Assembly: GCA_963702685.1 (NCBI GenBank)
Contig: CAVPDQ010000020.1
Location: forward strand, 248,001-312,000
Length of the DNA: 64,000 nt
Direction of reading: 5' to 3'
DNA from: AP-15 sp963702685
GTDB taxonomy: Bacteria > Pseudomonadota > Alphaproteobacteria > ATCC43930 > CGMCC-115725
The position numbers and the translations under genes were made by a program. This document shows positions 8,855-16,210 of this stretch, one piece after another. The stretch's first letter is position 1, and each line of letters begins with the position of its first letter. The notes below the pieces were generated by a model. The model saw only the letters and a list, made by a program, of their open reading frames with translations. It did not search any database and was not told where the DNA came from.

Positions 8855-9582
8855 GCCGTTCCTTTGCGGCGCCGGCGCTTGTAGACGACCGGGATCAACG
8901 CCAGCACCGCCAGCCCGGCGAGCGGCACGAAGAGGCTCGGCCGCAACAGGATGCCGAGATCCGGCTCGCCGATCGCGAGCCCGAGCCCGTTGCCGAGGCT
9001 GGCGTAGACGACAGTGCCGGGGACGATACCCAGAAGAGTGGCCGAAATAAAGGTGCGCAGCCGGACGCCGAGCAAGGCCGGCACCAAATTGACCAGCCAG
9101 AACGGCACGATCGGGATCAGCCGCAACACCAGGAGATAGTTGAACGCATCTTTGCGAAAGCCGGCTTCGAGCTTGGCAACGCGCGGCCCGGCGCGGCGGG
9201 TGAGGCCGGCAAACCCGGCGCGGGCGGCGACAAAAACCCCGGTGGCGCCCAAGGTGGCGCCGGCGACCGCGCACAGCGCCCCGAGCCAGGTGCCGAACAA
9301 CAGGCCGCCCGAAAGTGTCATGACGATGCCGCACGGCACCGACAGCGCGGTCAGCAGCGCGTACAGCCCGATATAGGCGCCGGCGGCGGCGAAGCCCCAC
9401 TGCGCGACCAAAGTCGTCAGCCGGCCGCGGTGCTCCGCCAGGTTTTCAAAGCTCAGATATCGCGGGCCGCCGGCCACGACAAAGGCGGCCGCGGCGGCGG
9501 CAAGCAGGAAGAGCGGCACCAGGCGGCGGGCGAGACGGCGGGATGGCGGCGAAGGTTCGGCGGACATCAAGGTTTCGAACAT
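8851..9582 (-). CDS. TVP38/TMEM64 (DedA-superfamily) membrane protein
   Basis: The protein is 243 residues long with about six hydrophobic segments. The SNARE-associated/TVP38 core includes the glycine-rich GGLLFGTWLGALCAV region, the helix after LRLIPIVPFWLVN and a basic C-terminus (KRRRRKGTA). DedA/TVP38 proteins are membrane proteins linked to lipid scrambling and membrane homeostasis. The ATG at 9582 is preferred over an in-frame TTG at 9588, though neither has a strong ribosome site. It is first in the operon with the FAD reductase (4-bp overlap) and histidine kinase. Confidence 0.85.
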   Translation of the reverse strand: MFETLMSAEPSPPSRRLARRLVPLFLLAAAAAAFVVAGGPRYLSFENLAEHRGRLTTLVAQWGFAAAGAYIGLYALLTALSVPCGIVMTLSGGLLFGTWLGALCAVAGATLGATGVFVAARAGFAGLTRRAGPRVAKLEAGFRKDAFNYLLVLRLIPIVPFWLVNLVPALLGVRLRTFISATLLGIVPGTVVYASLGNGLGLAIGEPDLGILLRPSLFVPLAGLAVLALIPVVYKRRRRKGTA

Positions 9583-9630
9583 GGCCAACGGGGCGGCAAT
9601 CCTAATGCCAGGGCGGCGGACGAACGGTCA

Positions 9631-9687
9631 TTTTCGCGTGAGGCCGGAATTTTTCGCGTGAGGCCGGAATTTTTCGCGCGAGGCCGG
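9631..9687. repeat. three tandem copies of a 20-bp repeat
   Basis: The unit ttttcgcgtgaggccggaat is present twice in full (9631-9650, 9651-9670) and a third time with one change (ttttcgcgcgaggccgg, 9671-9687). It lies 50-100 bases upstream of the TVP38 gene start and just left of the candidate small-RNA promoter. Such spaced repeats could be regulator binding sites or neutral slippage; no inverted symmetry is obvious within a unit. Confidence 0.8.
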
Positions 9688-9734
9688 CGGGCGCATGATC
9701 GTCTGGAATTCGTGCTTAATTTTTCAGATAATTA

Positions 9735-9763
9735 TTGCAACCTGATACCGTCTATCGCATTAT
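9735..9763 (+). promoter_or_regulatory. candidate sigma-70 promoter of a small RNA
   Basis: TTGCAA (9735-9740) and CATTAT (9758-9763) are separated by exactly 17 bases in a locally AT-rich stretch, each matching 4 of 6 consensus bases. A start near 9770 would transcribe three hairpins and end at a strong intrinsic terminator. Prediction from sequence only. Confidence 0.4.
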
Positions 9764-10863
9764 GGCTGGGCATCGTCATGTCCCCGATAGTATCCCGAAA
9801 CGATGCAGATGGCAGTGCGCTCGCGCGTTGCGAGCATGGTTGAAGCCCCGGTCTCCTCCGACCGGGGTTTCATTTTTGCCTCGGGGCCGCATCCCTCCGG
9901 CACTGCCGTGCGGCGCCACAGCCGGCCGGTTTCGCAGAGCTGCCAAGCGCCCAGGGCCGGCAGCCCGATTGCCAGGTCGCGCGCCCGCTTCAGCAACGAC
10001 AAAGCCAGCGCCATCTGCGGCGTTATGCCAAAGCCGGCGCCGAGCAGGATATACGCCGCTTCCTGCACGCCGAGCGAATTGGGCATGGCAAAGGCAGCGC
10101 TGCGGGCGGCGTAAAGCAGGCTTTCGATCACCAGCACTGTGCCAAAGTCGAGGGGTGCGGCGGCAAAGCGCAACGCCAGCCAGATTTCGACCGTGCTCGC
10201 CAGCCAGCAGCCGAGATGGAGGGCAAAGCTCGCCCACAGCCCGACCCGGCCGCGGTAGATGGCGCCGATCGCGGCGTGGAGTGCTGCAGCGCCCGACGCG
10301 GTGCGATCGACCCAGCCCCGCCCGGTTGCCTGGGCGAGGCGGCCGACGAGGTCGAAGCCGCGGCGCTGCGCGATGACAAACCCGGCGGTAAGCGCCGCTG
10401 CGCCGAAGAGGCCGGCCGCGACCGGCACCGCGACCGAGGTTTCCGGGCGAAGATGGATCAGCCACAAAAGCGCGATCGCGGTGTAGGCGAGCTGAGCGAA
10501 CAGCTCGAGCGTGACATCGACGATCGTGCTCGCCGTCGCCGCGGTGCCCGAGACGCCGGCGAGCATTGCCGCCCGCGCGCCCAGGACAAACCCGCCGACC
10601 TGTGAGAACGGCAGCACCTCGGCCCCCGAATCGCGAACGAGGCGGCCCCAGACCAGCGCCCACGGGCTCTCTTGCGGCAACAGCGCCCACCAGGCGATCC
10701 CCATGACCGCGATTAACGCCAGGTGGATCAGGCAAATCGAGATAAAGCCGAGCCAGCCGACGGCGAACAACGAGCTCGCCACCGCGCCGAGCCCGACATG
10801 CGCGATCAGCGCGGCGATCAGCGCCAGGCCGGCCGCGCCGGCGAGGAACGGGACGAGCTTCAC
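9760..10863 (-). CDS. HpnL-like / UPF0104 (LPG-synthase transmembrane region) membrane protein
   Basis: The 367-residue integral membrane protein has about eight hydrophobic helices. The family signature lies around SLGVQEAAYILLGAGFGI and LKRARDLAIGLPALGAW. Proteins with this fold include the non-catalytic half of lysyl-phosphatidylglycerol synthase and the hopanoid-cluster protein HpnL; a lipid transport or flipping role is inferred. The GTG start overlaps the TGA of the upstream ferritin-like gene (GTGA), giving translational coupling. The last 36 or so residues run through the antisense terminator hairpin and do not look like the family, so the native stop may have been lost. Confidence 0.75.
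   Translation of the reverse strand: MKLVPFLAGAAGLALIAALIAHVGLGAVASSLFAVGWLGFISICLIHLALIAVMGIAWWALLPQESPWALVWGRLVRDSGAEVLPFSQVGGFVLGARAAMLAGVSGTAATASTIVDVTLELFAQLAYTAIALLWLIHLRPETSVAVPVAAGLFGAAALTAGFVIAQRRGFDLVGRLAQATGRGWVDRTASGAAALHAAIGAIYRGRVGLWASFALHLGCWLASTVEIWLALRFAAAPLDFGTVLVIESLLYAARSAAFAMPNSLGVQEAAYILLGAGFGITPQMALALSLLKRARDLAIGLPALGAWQLCETGRLWRRTAVPEGCGPEAKMKPRSEETGASTMLATRERTAICIVSGYYRGHDDAQP
9770..9877 (+). ncRNA. candidate trans-acting small RNA with anti-SD terminator loop
   Basis: The about 108-nt plus-strand transcript would form three hairpins. Stem GCATCGT/ACGATGC (9770-9776 with 9800-9806) encloses a 23-nt loop rich in CCCC and CCC runs. Stem GCTCGC/GCGAGC (9819-9824 with 9830-9835) has loop GCGTT. 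Stem CCCCGGTC/GACCGGGG (9846-9853 with 9860-9867) has loop TCCTCC, followed by TTTCATTTTT. Alphaproteobacterial small RNAs with CCUCC-type loops that can pair with Shine-Dalgarno sequences are known. No plus-strand gene explains the terminator. It lies antisense to the last 36 or so codons of the HpnL-like gene, so a cis-antisense role is also possible. Confidence 0.5.
9845..9877 (+). terminator. Rho-independent terminator
   Basis: A perfect 8-bp GC-rich stem (CCCCGGTC/GACCGGGG) with a 6-nt loop is followed by TTTCATTTTT. The T tract exists only on the plus strand, so it cannot terminate the minus-strand gene it overlaps. It is the clearest intrinsic terminator in the window. Confidence 0.75.
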
Positions 10864-11708
10864 ACGCGCCGCTCGCGGATGACGCCGGGGCGTGGCCGCC
10901 AGGCGGCAAGCGCGATCCGGGCGAGCCGCGGCAGCAGCCGGGGATGCAGCAGTTCAGGGTCGAACTCCCGCATCCGCCGCGCGTGCTCGGCGCAGCATTC
11001 CTCGACCAGGCCGCGAACCGTAAATCCGTCGAGAAAGACGCTCGCCTGCGTCGCGGAGAAATCCTGTCCGCCATTTGCTTCGCGACCCTGCCGGACGGTG
11101 CCGAGCAGCCGGCCGATGGCACGCATGTAAAACCGCGCCGCGACGGCGGCGCGCAGCCCCGCCATGCCGCGGCCGCTGACCACCTGATGCCATGCCATCC
11201 AATTGATGAAAAAGACGATGTGGCGGGTTTCCTCGTGCAGCAGCGTGTCGAAGATCTCAAACATCGGCTCGGGCAGAAAGGCCGCCCGGCGGGCGATCTG
11301 AAAGACGCCAAAGCCGAGAAACGAATCGAGACACTCGCCATAGCCGAAATCGGCAAAGGCGCGGTGCAGGTCGCGGCTCAGCGGGTCGAGCGGCCGCTCC
11401 TCGGCGGCGATCCCGTAGCGCCGGATCATCGTGCGCAGCAGATCGGCGTGCCGCGCCTCTTCGAAGCCTTGCAGCATCACCGCCTCGCGCACCAGCGGAT
11501 CGGCGATGGTCCGGCCAAAGGCATCGACGATCGCCCCGGCGCGCCGCTCGGTATAGAGCACTTCGGGCCAGAACGGGATCGCGCGCAACCGGCCGAGCGC
11601 CGCCGGATCGAGCTCGGGCCAAGCCAATGCCTCGGGACCGTAGCTGCGATGGCTGGCGATGAACTGCCGACAGAACCGCTCCTTGTGCTCGTCGGACCCG
11701 ATCTTCAT
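10860..11708 (-). CDS. ferritin-like (diiron) superfamily protein, paralog 2
   Basis: The 282-residue soluble protein has two carboxylate/His motifs spaced as in four-helix-bundle diiron proteins: GFEEARHADLL near residues 88-98 and LHEETRHIVFFINW near 153-166. It is clearly homologous to the protein encoded just upstream, which has the same GFEE.RH and EE.RHI.FF.NW.AW pattern, so the pair arose by duplication. Members of this superfamily act as oxygenases, desaturases or oxidases; the substrate cannot be told here. Its ATG overlaps the upstream stop by 4 bp (ATGA) and its own stop overlaps the HpnL-like gene, which suggests stoichiometric expression of the three and perhaps a lipid-modifying role. 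Confidence 0.7.
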   Translation of the reverse strand: MKIGSDEHKERFCRQFIASHRSYGPEALAWPELDPAALGRLRAIPFWPEVLYTERRAGAIVDAFGRTIADPLVREAVMLQGFEEARHADLLRTMIRRYGIAAEERPLDPLSRDLHRAFADFGYGECLDSFLGFGVFQIARRAAFLPEPMFEIFDTLLHEETRHIVFFINWMAWHQVVSGRGMAGLRAAVAARFYMRAIGRLLGTVRQGREANGGQDFSATQASVFLDGFTVRGLVEECCAEHARRMREFDPELLHPRLLPRLARIALAAWRPRPGVIRERRV

Positions 11709-12643
11709 GACGGCTGCCCGCCCGGAGCCGCCGGCCGGCGCAGGAAACGGCGGGCAAAGCGCATCAGGCGGGGCACCGTGCTGGGCCGCAGCAGGCGCGG
11801 ATCATAGCCCGCAAGGCGCCGATCATTCTCGGCGAGGCACACATCGATCAGCGCCGCCGGGGACAGATCGACAGCCCCCACCGATTTGCTGCCGGTGAGC
11901 GTGAAATTATTGTCCTGCGGCTGCGCCCCGGCGGTCTCGCTGCGCCCCACGTCGCGCGCCAGACCGATCCGTTCCCAAACCAAAAATGCCCAGACCGCGG
12001 CGATCTTGGCGCGGAATATCGGGCGTCGCCAAAACGGCAGGTTGCGCAGGTTCCATGCCACCCAGTTGACGAAAAACAGGATGTGGCGGCCTTCCTCCTG
12101 CATCACCGGCTCGAAAGTGTCGACCAGGGCCGGCGGAAAGAACCCCGAGCGCCGCGCCACGGCGAACAGGCCGAAGGCGAAAAAGCTGTCGATGCACTCG
12201 CTGAAGCCGGTGACCATAAAGGCCCATTCGGGATCGCGCGGCCGGACATATTCGGGTTCGGGGGCGAGTGGGATGCCGTAAGCTGCGACCAGGTTGGCGA
12301 GGACTTGCTTGTGCCGCCCCTCCTCGAAGCCGTCGAGCTCGATGGCTTCCCGCAACAGCCGGTCCTCGGTGCATTCGGCGTAGCTGAGCACGCGCAGCCG
12401 CGCCTTGCCCTCGGTCTGCACCGCGATGTCCCATATCGGCAGGCTGACGAGCCGGTCGCGCGCCTCGGCATCGAGCGCGGGCCAATCGATGACCGCGGGC
12501 TTGTAAGGGTTGTGGGTGTCGAGCAGCATCCGGCAAAACGCGGTCTTGTGCGCCTCGCTGCCGGGTGCGATCGGCCCGGGCTCGGCCGCCGTCCACATGC
12601 GGGCGGCCCGATCGGCGGCTCTGACCTTTTCGTCGTCCCACAT
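11705..12643 (-). CDS. ferritin-like (diiron) superfamily protein, paralog 1
   Basis: The 312-residue protein is first in the coupled trio. Iron-ligand type motifs are GFEEGRHKQVL (about residues 111-121) and MQEEGRHILFFVNWVAWN (about 176-193). Compared with its downstream paralog it carries an extra N-terminal segment and an insertion near QPQDNNFTLTG. It is predicted to be cytoplasmic, with no signal peptide. I chose the ATG at 12643 because the coding pattern begins there; longer in-frame extension to 12781 would cover the divergent rpmH promoter. The intergenic interval to rpmH holds divergent promoters. Confidence 0.7.
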   Translation of the reverse strand: MWDDEKVRAADRAARMWTAAEPGPIAPGSEAHKTAFCRMLLDTHNPYKPAVIDWPALDAEARDRLVSLPIWDIAVQTEGKARLRVLSYAECTEDRLLREAIELDGFEEGRHKQVLANLVAAYGIPLAPEPEYVRPRDPEWAFMVTGFSECIDSFFAFGLFAVARRSGFFPPALVDTFEPVMQEEGRHILFFVNWVAWNLRNLPFWRRPIFRAKIAAVWAFLVWERIGLARDVGRSETAGAQPQDNNFTLTGSKSVGAVDLSPAALIDVCLAENDRRLAGYDPRLLRPSTVPRLMRFARRFLRRPAAPGGQPS

Positions 12644-12700
12644 GGCCGCGTTTCCCGCTGTCCCGTTCCACCGCCATCGCGCCCTGCCGGCAACGCGGCA

Positions 12701-12729
12701 TTGACGCGATGGCGCGGCTCTCCTATACA
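12701..12729 (+). promoter_or_regulatory. sigma-70 promoter of the rpmH operon
   Basis: TTGACG (12701-12706) and TATACA (12724-12729) are separated by exactly 17 bases, one or two mismatches from consensus. The rpmH start follows 41 bases after the -10 element. This fits the strong promoter expected in front of a ribosomal-protein operon. Confidence 0.7.
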
Positions 12730-12770
12730 GCCGCCTCCGCCCGCGAGGCGCCGCAACCGGAGCCGGTTCC

Positions 12771-12905
12771 GTGAAGCGCACTTACCAGCCCAGCAACCTC
12801 ATACGCAAGCGCCGCCACGGATTTCGCGCAAGGATGGCGACCCCCGCCGGCCGCCGGGTGCTCAAGGCGCGTCGTGCCAAGGGGCGCAAGCGCCTCTCCG
12901 CCTGA
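12771..12905 (+). CDS. rpmH: 50S ribosomal protein L34
   Basis: The 44-residue basic protein reads VKRTYQPSNLIRKRRHGF and ends in RRAKGRKRLSA, the highly conserved L34 sequence. It starts with GTG at 12771. It heads the classical rpmH-rnpA-yidD-yidC-yihA order and is preceded by a near-consensus promoter. It is too short to be caught by a length-filtered gene search. Its last 32 bases overlap the proposed rnpA start. Confidence 0.97.
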   Translation: MKRTYQPSNLIRKRRHGFRARMATPAGRRVLKARRAKGRKRLSA

Positions 12906-13344
12906 GGCGGCGATTTCGACCGGCGAACCCCGGCCGGCGGGTAAATCCGCGCACCGGCTTGCAAGACTGAAGACCCGCACCGATTTTCTGCGGGTTGCCG
13001 CGACCCGCAGGCGGGCGGTGGCGCCTGGCTTGCTCTTGCAGGCAGCGCCGCAGCCCGGAGGATCACGGCGCCCGCTGTCGGGCGAGACGGTGAGGGTCGG
13101 GTTCACCGCCAGTCGAAAGGTCGGCAATGCCGTGATTCGCAATCGAGCCAAACGGCGGCTTCGCGCCGCGGCGGCACAGGTGCTGACGACGGGCGGCAGG
13201 CCGGGCACCGATTACGTGCTGATTGCCCGCGCCGGCACCGCGACCCGGCCCTATGCAGCGCTGGTCGCCGACCTCGAAGCCGCGCTGCGGCGGGTCGCCG
13301 GCCCGACAGCGCCGCACCGGCCGGTTGCCGCCGAGAGGAACTAG
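12874..13344 (+). CDS. rnpA: ribonuclease P protein component
   Basis: The protein subunit binds the RNase P RNA and helps process tRNA 5' ends. Family features are RLKTRTDFLRVA near residues 30-41, VGFTASRKVGNAV and the RNA-binding RNRAKRRLR near 92-100. At 156 residues it is longer than usual because of an N-terminal extension that overlaps rpmH. GTG at 12874 is the plausible in-frame start; no ATG, GTG or TTG lies between it and the conserved core. Overlap of rnpA with rpmH is known in some bacteria, but the true start needs proof. Confidence 0.92.
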   Translation: MPRGASASPPEAAISTGEPRPAGKSAHRLARLKTRTDFLRVAATRRRAVAPGLLLQAAPQPGGSRRPLSGETVRVGFTASRKVGNAVIRNRAKRRLRAAAAQVLTTGGRPGTDYVLIARAGTATRPYAALVADLEAALRRVAGPTAPHRPVAAERN

Positions 13345-13345
13345 G

Positions 13346-13594
13346 ATGGTGCGTGCCGGACCTGCCAGCCTGATGCTGCAAGTCTTGATCGGCGGCTATC
13401 GCTTGCTGGTGTCGCCGGCGCTGCCGCCGTCCTGCCGGTTTCTGCCGAGCTGCTCGGACTATGCGCTCGAAGCGGTCCGTCGGCACGGCGCATGGCGCGG
13501 CGCGGCGCTGGCCGCGGTGCGGCTCGCACGCTGTCACCCGTGGGGCGGCAGCGGGTACGATCCGGTGCCCGAACCCAAAATGCACGGCCATTAG
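13346..13594 (+). CDS. yidD: membrane protein insertion efficiency factor YidD
   Basis: The 82-residue protein has an amphipathic N-terminal helix (VLIGGYRLLVSPALPPSC) and the DUF37/HAMD core CRFLPSCSDYALEAVRRHG and RCHPWGGSGYDPVP. YidD is thought to assist YidC-mediated insertion at the inner membrane. The ATG lies 1 base after the rnpA stop, with GAGAGGAAC upstream, so it is read in the same transcript. Confidence 0.95.
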   Translation: MVRAGPASLMLQVLIGGYRLLVSPALPPSCRFLPSCSDYALEAVRRHGAWRGAALAAVRLARCHPWGGSGYDPVPEPKMHGH

Positions 13595-13617
13595 GCCCGC
13601 CTGCCTCTTCGAGTGAT

Positions 13618-15360
13618 ATGGAACAGCGCAAATTATTGATCGCGATCCTGCTCTCGGTCGGGATCCTGATCGGGTTCCAGTTTGTCTTGGCGCGCCTGCA
13701 CCCGCCCCCGGCGCCGAGCAAGGCGACGGCGCCGCCGGCTACCGCATCCTCGACGGCGGGGCCAGCCGGAGCGTCCGCAACCGGCGCTCCGACCTCGACC
13801 GCCCCGGGTGCGACCGCCCCGGGTGTCGCACCCTCGCAAGCGCCAAAAAGCCGGGAAGCGGCGGTCGCCGGCCAGCCGCGCGTCAAGATCGCTACCCCGC
13901 GGCTGCACGGCTCGATTGCGCTCGTCGGCGGCCGGCTCGACGATTTGACGCTCGCCACCTACCACGAGACCGTCGATCCGAAGAGCCCCGAGGTCGTGCT
14001 TCTGTCGCCGCCCGGCACGGCGAACCCCTATCTCGCGGAATTCGGCTGGGTCGCGGCCGGTTCGAGCAAGGTAAAGCTGCCGGGCGCCGAGACTTTATGG
14101 ACCGCGTCGGACGGGCCGTTGACCCCGTCGCGCCCGGTGACCTTGAGCTGGGACAACGGCGAGGGTCTCGTCTTCACCCGCACGATCTCGGTCGATTCCG
14201 ATTACATGTTCACGGTGCGCGACGCGGTTCGCAACAGCGGCAGCGAGCCGGTCAACTTGTTGCCTTACGGGCTCGTCAGCCGCACCGGCACTCCTGAAGT
14301 CGCCGGCTATTATATCCTGTTCGAGGGCATGATCGGTTATCTCGACGGCTCGCTTCAGGAAGTCAAATACAGCTCGCTGAGCCCCGGCAAGCCCGACGAT
14401 TATTCCTCCACCACCGGCGGCTGGCTCGGGTTCACCGACAAATACTGGTTGACCTCGCTGATCCCGTCGCAGAAAGAGCCGATCAAGGCGCGCTTCACGC
14501 ACACGGTCGAGCACGGCGTCGCTCACTACCAGACCGATTATCTCGGGCCCGAGGCGACGATCGCACCGGGGGCGGAGCATGTCGTGTCGACCCGGTTCTT
14601 TGCCGGCGCCAAGGAGGTCGACCTGCTCGACGCCTATGCCGCCTCGGGAATTCCGCGGTTCGACCGCGCCATCGATTTCGGCTGGTTCTATTTTCTGACC
14701 AAGCCGATGTTCCTGGTGCTGCAGTTCTTCAACCGCATGCTCGGCAATTTCGGCCTGGCAATCATGCTGTTGACCTTGTGCGTCAAGCTTCTGTTCTTCC
14801 CTCTCGCCAACAAATCCTACCAGGCGATGAGCAAGATGAAGCTGCTGCAGCCCGATATCCAAAAATTGCGCGAGCGCTTCCCCGACGACAAGGCGCGCCA
14901 GCAGCAGGAGATGATGGCGCTGTACAAGCGCGTCGGCGCCAACCCCCTGGCCGGGTGCCTGCCGATCGTGATCCAGATCCCGGTGTTCTTTTCGCTTTAC
15001 AAGGTGTTGTTCGTCACGCTCGAGATGCGGCACGCGCCGTTTTTCGGCTGGATCCACGATTTGTCGGCGCCGGACCCGACCTCGTTCGCCAATCTCTTTG
15101 GGTTGCTGCCGTTTGCGCCGCCGTCGTTTCTGATGATCGGCGCTTGGCCGCTGATCATGGGGCTGACGATGTTCTTGCAGCAAAAGCTCAACCCGCAGCC
15201 GGTCGATCCGGTGCAGGCGCGCATGTTCATGCTGCTGCCGGTCGTCTTCACCTACATGCTGTCGCACTTCCCGGCCGGGCTCGTCATCTACTGGGCGTGG
15301 AACAACACGCTCAGCATCACCCAGCAATGGGTGATCATGCGTCGCGCCGGCGCCGCCTGA
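13618..15360 (+). CDS. yidC: membrane protein insertase YidC (Oxa1 family)
   Basis: The 580-residue insertase has an N-terminal signal-anchor (LLIAILLSVGILIGFQFVLA), then a Pro/Ala/Thr-rich linker (residues 30-80) and a large periplasmic beta domain (about 85-340). The Oxa1 core carries five helices from about 355 on (GWFYFLTKPMF, MSKMKLLQPDIQKLRERF, PLAGCLPIVIQIPVFFSLY). It inserts small membrane proteins alone and others with SecYEG. The length is normal. ATG 13618 has only weak upstream complementarity but matches the conserved N-terminus MEQRKLL. Confidence 0.97.
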   Translation: MEQRKLLIAILLSVGILIGFQFVLARLHPPPAPSKATAPPATASSTAGPAGASATGAPTSTAPGATAPGVAPSQAPKSREAAVAGQPRVKIATPRLHGSIALVGGRLDDLTLATYHETVDPKSPEVVLLSPPGTANPYLAEFGWVAAGSSKVKLPGAETLWTASDGPLTPSRPVTLSWDNGEGLVFTRTISVDSDYMFTVRDAVRNSGSEPVNLLPYGLVSRTGTPEVAGYYILFEGMIGYLDGSLQEVKYSSLSPGKPDDYSSTTGGWLGFTDKYWLTSLIPSQKEPIKARFTHTVEHGVAHYQTDYLGPEATIAPGAEHVVSTRFFAGAKEVDLLDAYAASGIPRFDRAIDFGWFYFLTKPMFLVLQFFNRMLGNFGLAIMLLTLCVKLLFFPLANKSYQAMSKMKLLQPDIQKLRERFPDDKARQQQEMMALYKRVGANPLAGCLPIVIQIPVFFSLYKVLFVTLEMRHAPFFGWIHDLSAPDPTSFANLFGLLPFAPPSFLMIGAWPLIMGLTMFLQQKLNPQPVDPVQARMFMLLPVVFTYMLSHFPAGLVIYWAWNNTLSITQQWVIMRRAGAA

Positions 15361-15365
15361 GCCGG

Positions 15366-16052
15366 ATGCCGACCGAGCTGGAGAGCGGCGCGGAGGTCTA
15401 TCCGCTGCGAGCGCCCGATCCCGACCTCATCGAAGCCGGCCGGCGCCTGTTCGCCCGCGAAGCCCGTTTTATCGCCGGTGCCGCCGATCCCGCCGCCTTG
15501 CCGCCCGCGGGCCTGCCCGAGATCGCCTTTGCCGGCCGCTCCAATGTCGGCAAGTCGAGCCTTGTCAACGCGTTGACCGGCCGGCGCGTGCTGGCACGCA
15601 TCTCAAACACGCCGGGGCGCACCCGCCAGGTCAATTTCTTCGATCTCGGCGGCGTCCTGATGCTGGTCGATCTGCCGGGCTACGGCTATGCCGCGGCGTC
15701 GAAAAGCGCGATCAAGCAGTGGACGCTTCTGGTCGAGCATTATCTGCAAAGCCGTGCAGCCTTGCGCCGGGTTTCGTTGCTGCTCGACGCCCGTCACGGC
15801 ATCAAGGAAATCGACCGGCCGGTGTTGCGAATGCTCGACCGGGCCGGGGTTTCCTATCAAATCGTGCTGACGAAGATCGACAAGCTGCGCGCCGCAGAGC
15901 TCGCCGCCACCGCCGAGCGGATCGGCGCGGAGCTCGCGACCCATCCCGCGGCCCATCCCGAAATCCATCTGACGAGCGCTAGAGAGCGCTTGGGGATCAC
16001 GGCGTTGCGGGCGACGCTCGGCAGCTTCATGCGTTCGGTTCCGGCCGCTTAG
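15366..16052 (+). CDS. yihA: ribosome biogenesis GTP-binding protein YihA/YsxC (EngB)
   Basis: This is a 228-residue TRAFAC GTPase needed for 50S subunit assembly. G1 is GRSNVGKSS, G2 is in NTPGRTRQ, G3 is DLPGYGYA, G4 is TKIDK and G5 is near TSARERLG. It starts 5 bases after the yidC stop, closing the operon. The N-terminal 40 residues are somewhat longer than in E. coli. Nothing looks broken. Confidence 0.95.
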   Translation: MPTELESGAEVYPLRAPDPDLIEAGRRLFAREARFIAGAADPAALPPAGLPEIAFAGRSNVGKSSLVNALTGRRVLARISNTPGRTRQVNFFDLGGVLMLVDLPGYGYAAASKSAIKQWTLLVEHYLQSRAALRRVSLLLDARHGIKEIDRPVLRMLDRAGVSYQIVLTKIDKLRAAELAATAERIGAELATHPAAHPEIHLTSARERLGITALRATLGSFMRSVPAA

Positions 16053-16210
16053 CAGCCCCGGCGCCGCCCCGAGCCGGGCCAACCGCGCGCCTGCGCCTCC
16101 CCGGGCCGCCTCGGCCGTCGGCCCTTGTCCTCGCCGGTCAAACAGCGGATGATCGTGCACGGTCGTGGCGCCCCCCAAGCGACGCCATCGTTCGACGGAG
16201 GAATGCACCG

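Noticed and set aside
9776..11356. 526-codon minus-strand frame
   Set aside because: It is an alternative frame of the HpnL-like and ferritin-like genes without any conserved motif.
12643..12781. Longer start for the ferritin-like paralog
   Set aside because: The extension would overlap the rpmH promoter and the divergent rpmH start and is not similar to the paralog.
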